The notes under the pieces are model-generated. The model searched no databases, had not been told where the DNA came from, and saw nothing but the letters and a program-made list of their open reading frames with translations. From contig JADLHG010000009.1 in the NCBI GenBank assembly GCA_020848905.1, forward strand, positions 234,911 through 298,910: 64,000 nt of DNA. Direction: 5' to 3'. This DNA comes from Deltaproteobacteria bacterium. GTDB lineage: Bacteria; Myxococcota_A; Polyangia; GCA-2747355; JADLHG01. This document shows positions 55,670 to 64,000 of the stretch, one piece after another. Numbering within the stretch: position 1 is the first letter of the stretch; every line of letters begins with the position of its first letter. Made by a program: the position numbers and the translations under genes.

Positions 55670-58213
55670 TCAGTTTCTTTCCGCAGGCTCAAGCCTTCTC
55701 TCTCCGTCTGCGGGAGCCCACGTTTCGGCCCGGTGCACGCGCAGGTCCCACTCGGCGGCCCGACGGAGCTGAAGCACGGCGAGCGCCGCGTGGACCCGCA
55801 GCGTGCGCTCGGGACGCGAGAGCGCGGCCCGCAGGAGCGCGGGATCCTCGGCCTGATGCCGCAGGACGAGCGTCCAGACGAGCGGTTGCAGGGTCGTGCA
55901 ACCGCTCGCCAGCGCGTCGAGGAGGAGCTTCCGTCGAGAGCCCGCGTCGAGCGAGCGAGCGAGGACCGGCAAGACCACCGCACGGTCGGGACAGCTCCCG
56001 CGCGCTCCCTCGCCGAGCGCGAGCAGCGACGCGGTCCGGCCGAGGCGCGCGAGCCCGACGTGCGCGGCCAGACGGACCGACGCCGCTCTGTCCGCCAGCG
56101 CCGCCTCCAGCCGAGAACGCGGCGGCTTCGGCAACCCGGCGAGCTGGGCCACGGCCTGCCGGCGGAGCGCGGCGTCCTCGGCCCCGAGCGCCCGCTCGAA
56201 GAGGGGCACGAACGCGGATCCCGATGCCCCGGCCACGAGCGCGGCCTGCAGCGCGGGAACCTCCTCGTAGAGCGCGAGGAGCGCGCGCGGCGCCCCACGG
56301 CCGAGCGCGGCGACGAGGGGCGCGATCAGGCCCGGCGCGGTCGCCGCCCCGCGCACCAGCCGACCGAGCTCGGCGCGCAGCGCGGTCACCTTCGCATCGC
56401 CGCGACCGAGCAGCGTGAGCGCCCGCAGCTGCTTCGTCGCCTCGTCTGCGGAGAGCCAGGCCCGCACGAGCCGCAGCGCCTCCCCGTCGCCCACGGCGAG
56501 GAGCGCCGAGAGCGCGGCGTCCGCCACCTCCGGCGCCGGATCGCGCAGCGCGCCCCGCACCTGGGCCCGGTCCGAGGCGCTGCCCCGCAGCCCGAGGAGG
56601 CCCAGCGCCGCGCCGCGCGTCACCGCGCTCCGGGAGTCTCTCTCCCCGCGCGCCCCCGCGAGCGCCGCGGACGGCTGCCGTTCGTGCCAGCCGAGCCACG
56701 CCAGCGAGGCCGCGCGAGCCGAGGGCCCCCGCCGTTCGCGCTCCAGCACCTCCTCGGCCACCGCGCGAAGCCCTTCGGCGTCCCTGGCCTGCCCCACGCG
56801 CGTCCCCCAGTAGTCCGCCCCGTGGTCCGCGAAGCGCGTCTGGTACGCGACGGGAGGCAGGCCGAGGTGCAGCCACCCCGAGCCCAGCCGCTGGCCGAGC
56901 TTGGCCACCACCTCCGAGCCATCCTGAAGGCGCCCCGTGAGGACCGGCCGCAGCTCGCGACGCTCCTCCTCGGTGAAACGGGCGTGTCCCTCCACCCAGC
57001 GCGGCACGAGTCCGAGCGCCGCCACGCGAAGCCGCTCCTCGAGCGCGGCACGGGTCTCCGCGTCCGACGCCCCGGCCGCCTCGCGCGCCCCCGCCAGAGC
57101 CGCCGCCGGACCGGACCCCGCCTTGCCGACCGACGAGAGCGGCGACAGCGCCTGCCGCAGCCCCTTGTTCAGCTCTCGTTCGGCCCGAAAGAGCGCCTGC
57201 TGCGCCTCGAGCGTCGCCTTGCGCTCGAGCGCCCCCTCCGCGCGAAGGAGGGCCGCCCGTGCCGCCGCGAGAGGCGACTGCTCGAGCAACCCGCGACGTG
57301 CGGCTGGAGCGAGGACCGCGAGGAGCGCCCGCAATTTTCCGAGCCAGGGTTTGAGCCCCCCCGCGTCGTCTTGCGTCGGCTGCGTCGCCGGGAACGCGGC
57401 ACCCTTTCGCGGCGACGCGGGACTGCCCTTGGAGAGCGCCTGGCTGAAGGCTACGAGGTGCGGCAGATCCGGCGCGCAGCGCGCGAGCTCGCCGATCGCG
57501 GCCCGCGCGGCGCCCTCCTCGCCGCGCAGCGCCAGCCGGCGCGCGTCCTTCAGCTCCTGCAGCCGCGTCAGCCCGAAGAGGATCGGCAGCTCTTCGAGCG
57601 CCTCGAGGTTGTGCGGCGAGACGCCCCAGCGCGCGACGGCCACGCGGTCCGGCGCCCCCAGCCGGAGCTCGACGCGAAAGAGATCCTGCTCCTCTCCCTC
57701 CGCGGGGGGCTCGAAGACCAGGCGGTAGACGAAGCTCGCCGACTCCTGGCGCCGCGTGAGGTAGAGCGGTGCGTGGCGCCTCCGTCCCCCTTCGACGAGC
57801 GCCACCTCGGAGAGGTCTCCGTCGAGCTCGGGGAGGGGCACGGGGCTCCGGAGCTCCACCAGCGCCCGCCCGAGGTTCGCGCTCAGCCAGCCCGACGCCT
57901 GCTCCCGCGCCGCGGTCGGCGCGGCGACCACCGCCTCGAGCAACGCGAGCTGCGGCGGATAGAAGGTCGCGAGCAGCCCCTCCCGGCCCTCGACGCGGGT
58001 GAGGAAGTTGGCGCGCGCCTCGCGCAGCACGCGGGCGAGTTGCCTCACCTCGGCGCTGGAACCGTCGCTCTCCGGCGGCTCGGGACAGGGGTCCTCGCCC
58101 GAGGTCTCCGTCGGTGGCGCCTCGGTCACCGGGGCGGAGGGCTTGACGGTCGCGGAGGGGGCGCAGGCCGCGAGCAGCGCGAACCACGCCGCGGTCGCCC
58201 CGGCCCGCCTCAT
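55670..58213 (-). CDS. HEAT-repeat-like lipoprotein
   Basis: This 847-residue protein has a lipoprotein signal (FALLAAC) and a linker rich in Pro/Glu. A beta-rich region follows (about 60-200), then an Ala/Leu/Arg-rich helical array. Repeats of about 30 residues such as RDPAPEVADAALSALLAVGDGEALRLV and EDAALRRQAVAQLAGLPKPPRSRLEAAL fit HEAT-like repeats. HEAT arrays usually act as scaffolds. Its ATG overlaps the thioesterase stop (ATGA, 58210-58213), and mglB begins 51 bases after it ends. Co-expression with MglBA is likely. Confidence 0.78.
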   Translation of the reverse strand: MRRAGATAAWFALLAACAPSATVKPSAPVTEAPPTETSGEDPCPEPPESDGSSAEVRQLARVLREARANFLTRVEGREGLLATFYPPQLALLEAVVAAPTAAREQASGWLSANLGRALVELRSPVPLPELDGDLSEVALVEGGRRRHAPLYLTRRQESASFVYRLVFEPPAEGEEQDLFRVELRLGAPDRVAVARWGVSPHNLEALEELPILFGLTRLQELKDARRLALRGEEGAARAAIGELARCAPDLPHLVAFSQALSKGSPASPRKGAAFPATQPTQDDAGGLKPWLGKLRALLAVLAPAARRGLLEQSPLAAARAALLRAEGALERKATLEAQQALFRAERELNKGLRQALSPLSSVGKAGSGPAAALAGAREAAGASDAETRAALEERLRVAALGLVPRWVEGHARFTEEERRELRPVLTGRLQDGSEVVAKLGQRLGSGWLHLGLPPVAYQTRFADHGADYWGTRVGQARDAEGLRAVAEEVLERERRGPSARAASLAWLGWHERQPSAALAGARGERDSRSAVTRGAALGLLGLRGSASDRAQVRGALRDPAPEVADAALSALLAVGDGEALRLVRAWLSADEATKQLRALTLLGRGDAKVTALRAELGRLVRGAATAPGLIAPLVAALGRGAPRALLALYEEVPALQAALVAGASGSAFVPLFERALGAEDAALRRQAVAQLAGLPKPPRSRLEAALADRAASVRLAAHVGLARLGRTASLLALGEGARGSCPDRAVVLPVLARSLDAGSRRKLLLDALASGCTTLQPLVWTLVLRHQAEDPALLRAALSRPERTLRVHAALAVLQLRRAAEWDLRVHRAETWAPADGERRLEPAERN

Positions 58214-58695
58214 CGTCCGAGGTCGCGCCGGAGCTGGAGCCGTTGCGTGCGCCGCTGCTCGGCCTCGGTGAAACGGCGTCGCTCGGCCTCGGTCGCGGGC
58301 TCGACGGGCGGCACGACTCGGGGCTTTCCCTGCGCGTCGACCGCCACGAAGGTCAAATACGCGCTCGCGGCGTGGAAGCGCTGGCCGTCCTTGCCCCCCT
58401 CACCTTCCACGCGCACGCCGATCTCCATCGAGGAGCGCCAGGCGCGGTTCACGGAGGCGTAGATCACCAGCACGTCGCCGAGCTGCACCGGATGCACGAA
58501 GCTCATGCTGTCCATCGAGGCCGTCACCGCCACGCCACCGCAGTGCCGTCGCGCGGCCACGGCGGCGGCGACGTCCAGCCACTGCATCACGCGACCGCCG
58601 AAGGCCGTGCCGAGGGCGTTCGTATCCCCCGGCAGGACGATCTGAGTCATCTCGACGCGGGAGTCGGTGGGCGTCCGGGCAGGCGCGTCGGACAT
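58210..58695 (-). CDS. Acyl-CoA thioesterase (YciA/hotdog family)
   Basis: This 161-residue single hotdog domain has VLPGDTNALGTAFGGRVMQWLDVAAAVAARRH, the acyl-CoA thioesterase motif with its catalytic Asp/Asn, and SMDSMSFVHPVQLGDVL. It hydrolyses acyl-CoA and hints at lipid turnover. It is the second gene of the probable mgl operon and overlaps the next gene by ATGA. Confidence 0.9.
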   Translation of the reverse strand: MSDAPARTPTDSRVEMTQIVLPGDTNALGTAFGGRVMQWLDVAAAVAARRHCGGVAVTASMDSMSFVHPVQLGDVLVIYASVNRAWRSSMEIGVRVEGEGGKDGQRFHAASAYLTFVAVDAQGKPRVVPPVEPATEAERRRFTEAEQRRTQRLQLRRDLGR

Positions 58696-58701
58696 GCCGA
58701 C

Positions 58702-58962
58702 CTAGTAGCAGCGCGTGGCGTAGTTCACGCAGTACCGCTCGTTGCTGCAGCGCTGGCCGTAGACCATGCAGTAGCCGTTGCGGTAGAGCGTGCAGCTCTG
58801 GAAGCAGCGGTTGCGATAGCCCCACGCCGCGCACTCGGAACGGCAGCGCGACTGGTAGCCGTGCGGCTGATGGTGGTAGTAGCCCGGTCCCGTCCGCACG
58901 AGGCAGCTCGAGAGCGAGAAACCGGCGAGGACCAGGGCGAGCACCACGAGCAACTGACGCAT
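58702..58962 (-). CDS. Small Cys-rich lipoprotein
   Basis: This 86-residue protein has lipobox SLSSC and then ten further Cys in about 60 residues (RCRSECAAWGYRNRCFQSC, YCMVYGQRC, YCVNYATRCY). The dense Cys spacing implies several disulfides, like a small knotted protein. It has no recognised family. It begins the probable operon with the thioesterase, 6 bases downstream. Confidence 0.8.
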   Translation of the reverse strand: MRQLLVVLALVLAGFSLSSCLVRTGPGYYHHQPHGYQSRCRSECAAWGYRNRCFQSCTLYRNGYCMVYGQRCSNERYCVNYATRCY

Positions 58963-59114
58963 GCGTATCTCCTGATAAGAAGGTTTCGCTCGAGGAGTCT
59001 AGCAAGAGACGTGGAGCCGCTCCATCGGATTCACCACGCCGACCACCGCCGTGCAGCAGGAGGTGCGCCGAGCGTGGCCCGGGTCACGCAGCGCGAGGGG
59101 GTGTCCCCAAGCTG

Positions 59115-59705
59115 TTAGACCTCGCGGCGGCCCTCGATCGCCCGGTGCAGCGTGATCCCGTCGGCATACTCGAGCTCGCCGCCGATCGGCACGCCGCTCG
59201 CGATGCGCGTCACCTTGGGCCCGAGCGGCTTGAGCAGCTTCGACAGGTAGAGCGCCGTCGCGTCCCCCTCCACGTTCGGGCTCGTGGCGAGGATCACCTC
59301 CTGCACCCCGCCCTGCGCCACGCGCGCGAGGAGCGGCTGGATGCGGAGCTCGTCGGGGCCCACGCCGTCGAGCGGCGAGAGCAGGCCGTGCAGCACGTGG
59401 TAGCGGCCCCGGTAGCCGCCGGCCCGTTCCACGGCCAGCAGGTCCTGCGGCGTGGCGACCACCATCACGAGCTGCGCGTCCCGCCGTGCGTCAGCGCACA
59501 GCGCGCAGGGATCTTGCTCGGTGAGCTGGCAACAGATCGAGCACTGCCGGAGCTTCTGCCGCACCTCGAGGATCGCCTGCGCCAGCTGCTCCGCGTAGCT
59601 CTCCGGCGCGCGCAGAAGGTGGAACGCGAGGCGCGTCGCCGTGCGCTCGCCCACCCCCGGAAGCTTGGCCAGCTCGCGTACGAGCCGCGTGAGCGGATCG
59701 GCCAT
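59115..59705 (-). CDS. recR: Recombination protein RecR
   Basis: This 196-residue protein takes part in RecFOR gap repair, loading RecA with RecO. It has an N-terminal HhH (LAKLPGVGERTATRLAFHLL), a C4 zinc motif (CSICCQLTEQDPCALC) and a TOPRIM domain (VMVVATPQDLLAVE, GVPIGGELEYAD). It is downstream of ybaB by 12 bases, in the conserved dnaX-ybaB-recR order. Confidence 0.98.
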   Translation of the reverse strand: MADPLTRLVRELAKLPGVGERTATRLAFHLLRAPESYAEQLAQAILEVRQKLRQCSICCQLTEQDPCALCADARRDAQLVMVVATPQDLLAVERAGGYRGRYHVLHGLLSPLDGVGPDELRIQPLLARVAQGGVQEVILATSPNVEGDATALYLSKLLKPLGPKVTRIASGVPIGGELEYADGITLHRAIEGRREV

Positions 59706-59717
59706 TAAAGGATGTCC

Positions 59718-60059
59718 CTAGAGCAGGCCTTGCAGGCCCCCGAGCCCCGGCAGCATGCCGCCCGTGACCCGCGCGAGCTCCTCCCGCGCGAGCTCCTGCG
59801 CCTTCTGGATCCCCTGGTTCACGGCGGCCACGACCAGGTCCTGCAGCATGTCGAGCTCCTCTTGCTTGAGGAGCTCGGGCTCGATGCGCAGCGCGACGAG
59901 CCGCAGCTGGCCGTTCACGGTCGCGACCACCATCCCGCCGCCCGCCGAGCCGTCCACGCGCTTGTGGACGAGCTCTTGCTGCACCCTCTGCATCTCCTGC
60001 TGCAGGTGCTGGGCGGTCTGAAGGAGCTGGCTCAGGTTCGGCTGTCCTGCGTCGGTCAT
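59718..60059 (-). CDS. ybaB: Nucleoid-associated protein YbaB/EbfC
   Basis: This 113-residue DNA-binding protein of the YbaB family has LLQTAQHLQQEMQRVQQEL, GGGMVVATVNGQLRLVALRIEPELL and LQDLVVAAVNQGIQKAQELAREE. Its ATG at 60059 overlaps the dnaX stop (ATGA), so it is translated after dnaX. The frame is open upstream but the homology starts here. Confidence 0.96.
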   Translation of the reverse strand: MTDAGQPNLSQLLQTAQHLQQEMQRVQQELVHKRVDGSAGGGMVVATVNGQLRLVALRIEPELLKQEELDMLQDLVVAAVNQGIQKAQELAREELARVTGGMLPGLGGLQGLL

Positions 60060-62116
60060 CGTGACTGCTCTCCGTCGGCGATCACGTGGATGTGTTCGAT
60101 CTGGGCACCGCACCGCTCGACGAGCGCACGGACGATCGGATGGCCCCGCGCTTCGTCCCGAAGCTGCTCCGCGCGACGGGCCCGCTCGCGCGCCTCGGCC
60201 TCGAGCGCCGACTGCGCCACGACGTCGGGGGCGCTCGCCTCCTCGGGCCTCAGCGCCCGCGCGGTCACCGCGAGCTCGCGACCCGCGGCCTTAAGGCAGG
60301 CCTGCTCGAAGGCCGAGCGCTTGTCGCGGTCCTGAGCGAGCCGCAGCTCGAAGGAGCCCGGCGGGTAGCCGAGCTCGACGCTCTTCCCGTCGAATGCGAG
60401 CAGCCGACCCGCCACGTAGACGCTCGCTGCCACGGGCTGCGCCGCCTCGACCTGGCGGAGCAGCGCCTGCCAGCCCGCGAGCGCCTCTCCGCCCTCGGCC
60501 GAGAGCACCGGGCGCACCGGCGTCGGAGCCGGCACGAGCGCCACCGGGGACGCGGAGACTGCCATCGGAGCGGACACGGCAACCGGCGCGGACGCGGCAA
60601 CCGGCGGGGACGCGGCAACCGGCGCAGGCCCTTTGATCGGCACGGGGGCGGCAACCGGCGCAGGCCCTTTGACCGGCACCGGGGCTGTGACCGGCGCCGA
60701 CGCGGGTTCCGCCTCCGCCGGAGGCGCGCTCGCCGCGAGAGCCTCGGCGCGCTGGGCCCAAGGGGTCGCCACCGAGCTACCCTGCGCGCGACGCGGAGCG
60801 GGGGCGGGCGCAGGACGACTCGGCGCGGGGGCGGACCCACGAGACTCGGTCGCACCTCTCGGACCATAACCCGTCACGCCGCGTGGCCCTGCGCCCCCCA
60901 CCGGGGACGAGGGGCTCGGGCCTGCCCCGCCAAGGCGCGCTTCGAGGTCCGCTAGGCGCTGCAGGAGGTCCCCGAGCGGCACAAGCGGCTCGGCGTTGAC
61001 GAGCTCGATCAGCACGAGCTCGAGCAGAAGGCGCGGAAAGGAGGACCGCGCGATCTCCTGCGCCGTGCGCGCGAAGCGGTCGAAGTGCTGTTCGAGCAGC
61101 TCCGCACCGTCGCCCTTGGCCTGCCGCACGAGCTCCTCGAGCTCGGCCTCGGTCACGTCGAGCAGCGGCCGCGGCTCGCGACACGAGCGCACCACGATCA
61201 GATCCCTGAGGTGCGCGAGGAAGGCCTGCGCGAACTGCGAGAGGTCTTGCCCGTCGGAGAAGAGCCGGTCCACGACCGCCAGCGCGCGATCCGCCTCGCG
61301 GGCGAGGAGCGCCGCCGAGAGCTCGAAGAGTACGCGCCGGTCGGTCACCCCGAGGAGCTCGGCCACCTTCGCCGCATCGATCGTCTCCTCGCCCACGGCG
61401 TAGGCGATGACCTGATCGAGAAGGCTCAGCGAGTCGCGCACGCTCCCTTCCGAGGCGCGCACGATCAGCGACAGCCCCGCGGAATCCACCTTCACGCCCT
61501 CGGTTGCGGTGAGCCGTTCGAGGTGCGAGAGGAGCATCGGCCCCGGCACACGCTTGAAGTCGAAGCGCTGGCAGCGCGAGAGGATCGTGGCCGGGATCTT
61601 GTGCGGCTCGGTGGTGGCGAAGATGAAGACGACGTGAGGCGGCGGCTCTTCCAGCGTCTTCAAGAGCGCGTTGAACGCGCTCGTGGAGAGCATGTGCACC
61701 TCGTCGATGATGTAGATCTTGTTGCGCGCGCGCGCCGGCAGGTAGCGCACGTTCTCGCGCAGCTCGCGCACGTCGTCCACGCCGGTGTGGCTCGCGCCGT
61801 CGATCTCGAAGATGTCCACCGCCCCCGAGGCGGCCTGCTTGCACGAATCGCAGGCCTCGCACGGGTCGGGAGTCGGGCCCTTCTCGCAGTTCAGGGCCTT
61901 CGCCAGAATGCGCGCCACGGTGGTCTTGCCCACCCCGCGCGAACCGGTGAAGAGATAGGCGTGGTGCACGCGCCCCGCGCGAATCGCGTTCTGCAGCGTG
62001 CGTGTGACGTGCTCTTGCCCGACGACCTGCTCGAAGCGCGCGGGCCGGTGGCGGCGCGCCAGCACCACGTAGGCCTGGCCACGGCTTGCGCCCCCCGACT
62101 GCACCGACTCCGCCAT
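60056..62116 (-). CDS. dnaX: DNA polymerase III subunit gamma/tau
   Basis: This 686-residue clamp-loader ATPase has Walker A GSRGVGKTT, zinc Cys in NCEKGPTPDPCEACDSC, Walker B IIDEVHML and a sensor SRC. Domain III follows, then a Pro/Ala/Val-rich linker (PAPVAAPVPIKGP repeats) and a C-terminal tau-like part. No A-run frameshift site was noticed, so a separate gamma form is not evident. The first gene of the dnaX-ybaB-recR cluster. Confidence 0.97.
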   Translation of the reverse strand: MAESVQSGGASRGQAYVVLARRHRPARFEQVVGQEHVTRTLQNAIRAGRVHHAYLFTGSRGVGKTTVARILAKALNCEKGPTPDPCEACDSCKQAASGAVDIFEIDGASHTGVDDVRELRENVRYLPARARNKIYIIDEVHMLSTSAFNALLKTLEEPPPHVVFIFATTEPHKIPATILSRCQRFDFKRVPGPMLLSHLERLTATEGVKVDSAGLSLIVRASEGSVRDSLSLLDQVIAYAVGEETIDAAKVAELLGVTDRRVLFELSAALLAREADRALAVVDRLFSDGQDLSQFAQAFLAHLRDLIVVRSCREPRPLLDVTEAELEELVRQAKGDGAELLEQHFDRFARTAQEIARSSFPRLLLELVLIELVNAEPLVPLGDLLQRLADLEARLGGAGPSPSSPVGGAGPRGVTGYGPRGATESRGSAPAPSRPAPAPAPRRAQGSSVATPWAQRAEALAASAPPAEAEPASAPVTAPVPVKGPAPVAAPVPIKGPAPVAASPPVAASAPVAVSAPMAVSASPVALVPAPTPVRPVLSAEGGEALAGWQALLRQVEAAQPVAASVYVAGRLLAFDGKSVELGYPPGSFELRLAQDRDKRSAFEQACLKAAGRELAVTARALRPEEASAPDVVAQSALEAEARERARRAEQLRDEARGHPIVRALVERCGAQIEHIHVIADGEQSR

Positions 62117-62132
62117 GGCTACATCGAGATCA

Positions 62133-62165
62133 GCGCTCCCCGCGGCTTTCTACCGCGGGGAGCGC
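62133..62165 (-). terminator. Strong hairpin between SRP RNA and dnaX
   Basis: A perfect 13-bp stem (arms 62133-62145 and 62153-62165, GCGCTCCCCGCGG and its complement) with a 7-base loop. It lies just after the SRP RNA 3' end and before dnaX. It may end the SRP RNA or shape the dnaX leader. There is no U-run after it. Confidence 0.45.
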
Positions 62166-62179
62166 CGAGAGAAAGAAAG

Positions 62180-62262
62180 GGCCCCGGACACCCGGTTATC
62201 CCAATACCGTTGCTCCCTTCCGGGCCTGGCGGGGTTCGCAGGCATCCCGTCGCCCGGGGCCA
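62180..62262 (-). ncRNA. ffs: Signal recognition particle RNA (4.5S)
   Basis: On the minus strand the core GCCAGGCCCGGAAGGGAGC followed by AACGGTA matches the SRP RNA apical loop and asymmetric loop that bind Ffh. Ends GGCCCCGG and CCGGGGCC pair. Length about 83 bases, the small bacterial form. Ends are estimated from the pairing. Confidence 0.93.
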
Positions 62263-62288
62263 TAAACTCTTGGAGTGCGCTCACTCCG

Positions 62289-62374
<86 letters not shown>

Positions 62375-62431
62375 CGACTGCTCGTCGTCCTTCGCGTCGC
62401 GTCTCCCACAGCCGGCTGCCGGCTGCCGTAG

Positions 62432-62518
62432 CGGAGAGAGAGGGATTCGAACCCCCGGTACGGCAAGCCGTACACCTGATTTCGAGTCAGGCGCCTTCGA
62501 CCTCTCGGCCATCTCTCC
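62432..62518 (-). tRNA. tRNA-Ser (anticodon CGA)
   Basis: Acceptor GGAGAGA/TCTCTCC, anticodon loop CTCGAAA (CGA), long variable arm GTACGGCTTGCCGTAC, and T-arm GGGGGTTCGAATCCCTC with one G-T pair. Discriminator G at 62432. CCA is not encoded. It lies 57 bases upstream of tRNA-Ser(GGA) on the same strand. Confidence 0.97.
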
Positions 62519-62633
62519 CGATCTCTTCCGGGGGCCGCCGCGCGGAGCGCGCTTCGGACGACCCGTCGGGGGTCGATCAACGGCGCGCAGCATAGTCGGT
62601 GAGGGGGGGCTCGTCAACGCCCGCTCTGCGTTC

Positions 62634-64000
62634 TGTCAATGGTCAGCGATTCTGTCCGCCCTTAACTGTTCAGCCAAAATGTCCGCCCCCCTGGGTTACA
62701 GGCGGAGGACAGCGTCTCGAAATGCTCGGCTGGCCACGGGACGTTTCCGCACGCGCTTTGGGGCGAGTTCTTCGAGGTCGCTTGGAGGCGCGGTAGCGAT
62801 GAGCGTGTCTCGGTGATAGATGCGCCACGAGCCGTCGAGGAGCTGTCGCACCTCGGCGCGAATCCCTGCGTAGGTGCGCTTACCCGGTCCAGGCGGGATG
62901 TCGATGATGCGTCCCGCAATCCTGACGGTATTGTCCTTCTGCACGGTTGCCTCGTAGTAGAAGCTGAGCAGCCGGTCCAGATCGAGGCTGCGCACCACGG
63001 GCCGCCAGGCCGAGGCCGCCTCTGACGGGGGGACGGCGAAGCGTGTGTTGTGCTCTGGCCGGTAGCGCGCGAGCACGAGGTTCGCCTCGGCAGCCGTCGA
63101 GGCGTTCGCGAGGCGGAGCTCGGAGGTCAATCGGTCTTGCGCCGTGCCCCAAAGGCGCTCGACCCGCCCCTTCGCCTGCGGGCTCAGAGCGTCGATGCGC
63201 TCGATGCCGAGGGCTTCAAGGGCGCGTCCGAGCTGGGTGGGGTCCTGCCGCCCTCGGAGCTCCTCCTCGAGCGTCCAGGCGTCGTCGTTGCGCCGGAAGA
63301 TGCTGTGCCGGTCACCGTAGCAGCTCCACGGTAGGCCTGGCCCGGTGGCCAGGGCGCGAAGCACCCGCAGATAGGCCACGCTGCACTCGTGCTCGACGAA
63401 GTGCGCACCCGGCAAGAAGTCGCTCGTCGCGTCGTCGATGGCTCCGACCAGGCACAGCATCGGCCCACGGCCCTCAAGCCAGTCATGTCGGCTGCCGTCC
63501 CAGAGCACCATCTGCCCCGCCTGCGGCTTGCGGTCCCGACGTCGCCGATGCTTCGGCGGGCGCCGACGGCGGGCTGCGCCGATGCCTTCTGCTCGCAACC
63601 ACCGCCGCACCGTTGACCGGCTCACCTTGACCCCCTCGACGCTTGCCAGCTTCTCCGTGAAATGCGCGTCGTTGAAGCCCGCGTACTTCTCACGGTGTAG
63701 CGCCATCACGCGCCGCCTTTGCTCCTCCGACCGGCGGTTTGGCGCGGCCCGGCCACAGTTGCCGTGCACCAGCCCCGCCTCTCCCTGCGCCTCAACCGCC
63801 CGGCAGATCCGCCGCATATGCCGCGTCGTGACCCCCACCGCCTGCGCCGCTTCGGCCATCGTCCACTTCCCCCGCTCGACGCGTCGCACGGCTTGCAGCC
63901 GCCTCCACCCTCGGTTGCTCAGCAAGATCATTCCCTCGTATGCACGAGGGCGGACATTCTTGCTGACCCGTTAGGCGGACATTATGGCTGACCTACGACA
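62634..64000 (-). mobile_element. Insertion sequence, ISNCY/IS1202-like, ends at the window edge
   Basis: The ends begin TGTCAATGGTCAGC (62634) and, read from 64000 inward, TGTCGTAGGTCAGC, so both termini share TGTC-n4-GTCAGC-n5-TGTCCGCC. Each end carries two copies of the GTCAGC-n5-TGTCCGCC motif about 28 bases apart. Length 1367 bases. It is inserted 115 bases beyond a tRNA-Ser gene. The outer flank on the right is not in the window, so a target duplication cannot be tested. Confidence 0.85.
62696..63931 (-). CDS. ISNCY (IS1202-like) family DDE transposase
   Basis: This 411-residue transposase has an N-terminal helix-turn-helix (WTMAEAAQAVGVTTRHMRRI). An integrase core follows with acidic residues in VLWDGSRHDW, CYGDRHSIF and KGRVERLWGT (D, D, E). 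Basic RRRRPPKHRRRRDRK lies before the core, and a C-terminal extension with GRIIDIPPG is typical of this family. It is full length and intact, filling the element except for the terminal repeats. It probably mobilises this copy. Confidence 0.92.
   Translation of the reverse strand: MILLSNRGWRRLQAVRRVERGKWTMAEAAQAVGVTTRHMRRICRAVEAQGEAGLVHGNCGRAAPNRRSEEQRRRVMALHREKYAGFNDAHFTEKLASVEGVKVSRSTVRRWLRAEGIGAARRRRPPKHRRRRDRKPQAGQMVLWDGSRHDWLEGRGPMLCLVGAIDDATSDFLPGAHFVEHECSVAYLRVLRALATGPGLPWSCYGDRHSIFRRNDDAWTLEEELRGRQDPTQLGRALEALGIERIDALSPQAKGRVERLWGTAQDRLTSELRLANASTAAEANLVLARYRPEHNTRFAVPPSEAASAWRPVVRSLDLDRLLSFYYEATVQKDNTVRIAGRIIDIPPGPGKRTYAGIRAEVRQLLDGSWRIYHRDTLIATAPPSDLEELAPKRVRKRPVASRAFRDAVLRL

Noticed and set aside
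55689..58187. Minus-strand 832-codon frame overlapping the HEAT lipoprotein
   Set aside because: Other frame of the same strand, Arg/Gly-rich; the 847-codon frame has a lipobox and couples to the thioesterase.
60600..60690. Imperfect repeats within dnaX as a mobile element
   Set aside because: They encode a Pro/Ala/Val linker and stay in frame; ordinary low-complexity expansion.

Overview
The window is about 70% G+C and reads as a chromosome segment of a Myxococcota-type (former Deltaproteobacteria) bacterium. The evidence is an MglB/MglA polarity pair, an FHA-domain sigma-54 activator, a Ser/Thr kinase fused to an AAA/TPR module, many lipobox proteins with Asp/Gly-rich linkers, two proteins with MYXO-CTERM-like C-terminal anchors, and very large multihaem cytochromes. 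No rRNA or single-species marker fixes the genus.

Layout. 1-7444 (minus): two large translationally coupled helicases, a DEAD/DEAH-box protein with a DUF1998-type end followed by a SNF2/DrmD-like helicase cut by the window edge. They look like the core of a DISARM/Druantia-type antiphage locus. 7511-16671: FHA-EBP regulator, MFS transporter, Omp85-like outer membrane protein, kinase/AAA/TPR signalling protein and an exported class-I glutamine amidotransferase-like (C26) hydrolase. 16829-17980: a REP-associated tyrosine transposase (RAYT) bracketed by inverted copies of a GC-rich repeat. 17997-24931: secreted repeat lipoprotein, an unknown 621-residue protein, a Kazal-like lipoprotein and a small kinase-fold protein. 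25006-30446: rpsU with a Gly-rich repeat tail, proA, an antisense peroxiredoxin-like gene with an in-frame UGA and a SECIS-like hairpin (probable selenoprotein), proB and a Tim44-like membrane protein. 30516-37389: propeller lipoprotein, hybrid histidine kinase, murB, HDOD protein. 37521-42493: 38-haem and 11-haem c-type cytochromes. 42576-54516: a run of surface lipoproteins and secreted proteins, one with a near-consensus sigma-54 promoter. 54523-58962 (minus): a likely operon of Cys-rich lipoprotein, thioesterase, HEAT lipoprotein, mglB and mglA. 59115-62518 (minus): tRNA-Ser(CGA), tRNA-Ser(GGA), SRP RNA, dnaX, ybaB, recR. 62634-64000: an apparently complete insertion sequence with an ISNCY/IS1202-like transposase.

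How parts relate. Housekeeping blocks (dnaX-ybaB-recR, proB/proA, murB, rpsU) alternate with lineage-specific envelope genes. The cytochromes, propeller lipoprotein and other surface lipoproteins suggest an envelope equipped for extracellular or periplasmic redox chemistry, and the probable selenoprotein adds a thiol/selenol peroxidase. Regulation appears rich in sigma-54 and kinase signalling. The points most worth checking are the recoded UGA, the 38-haem cytochrome, the coupled helicase pair and the RAYT with its repeats.
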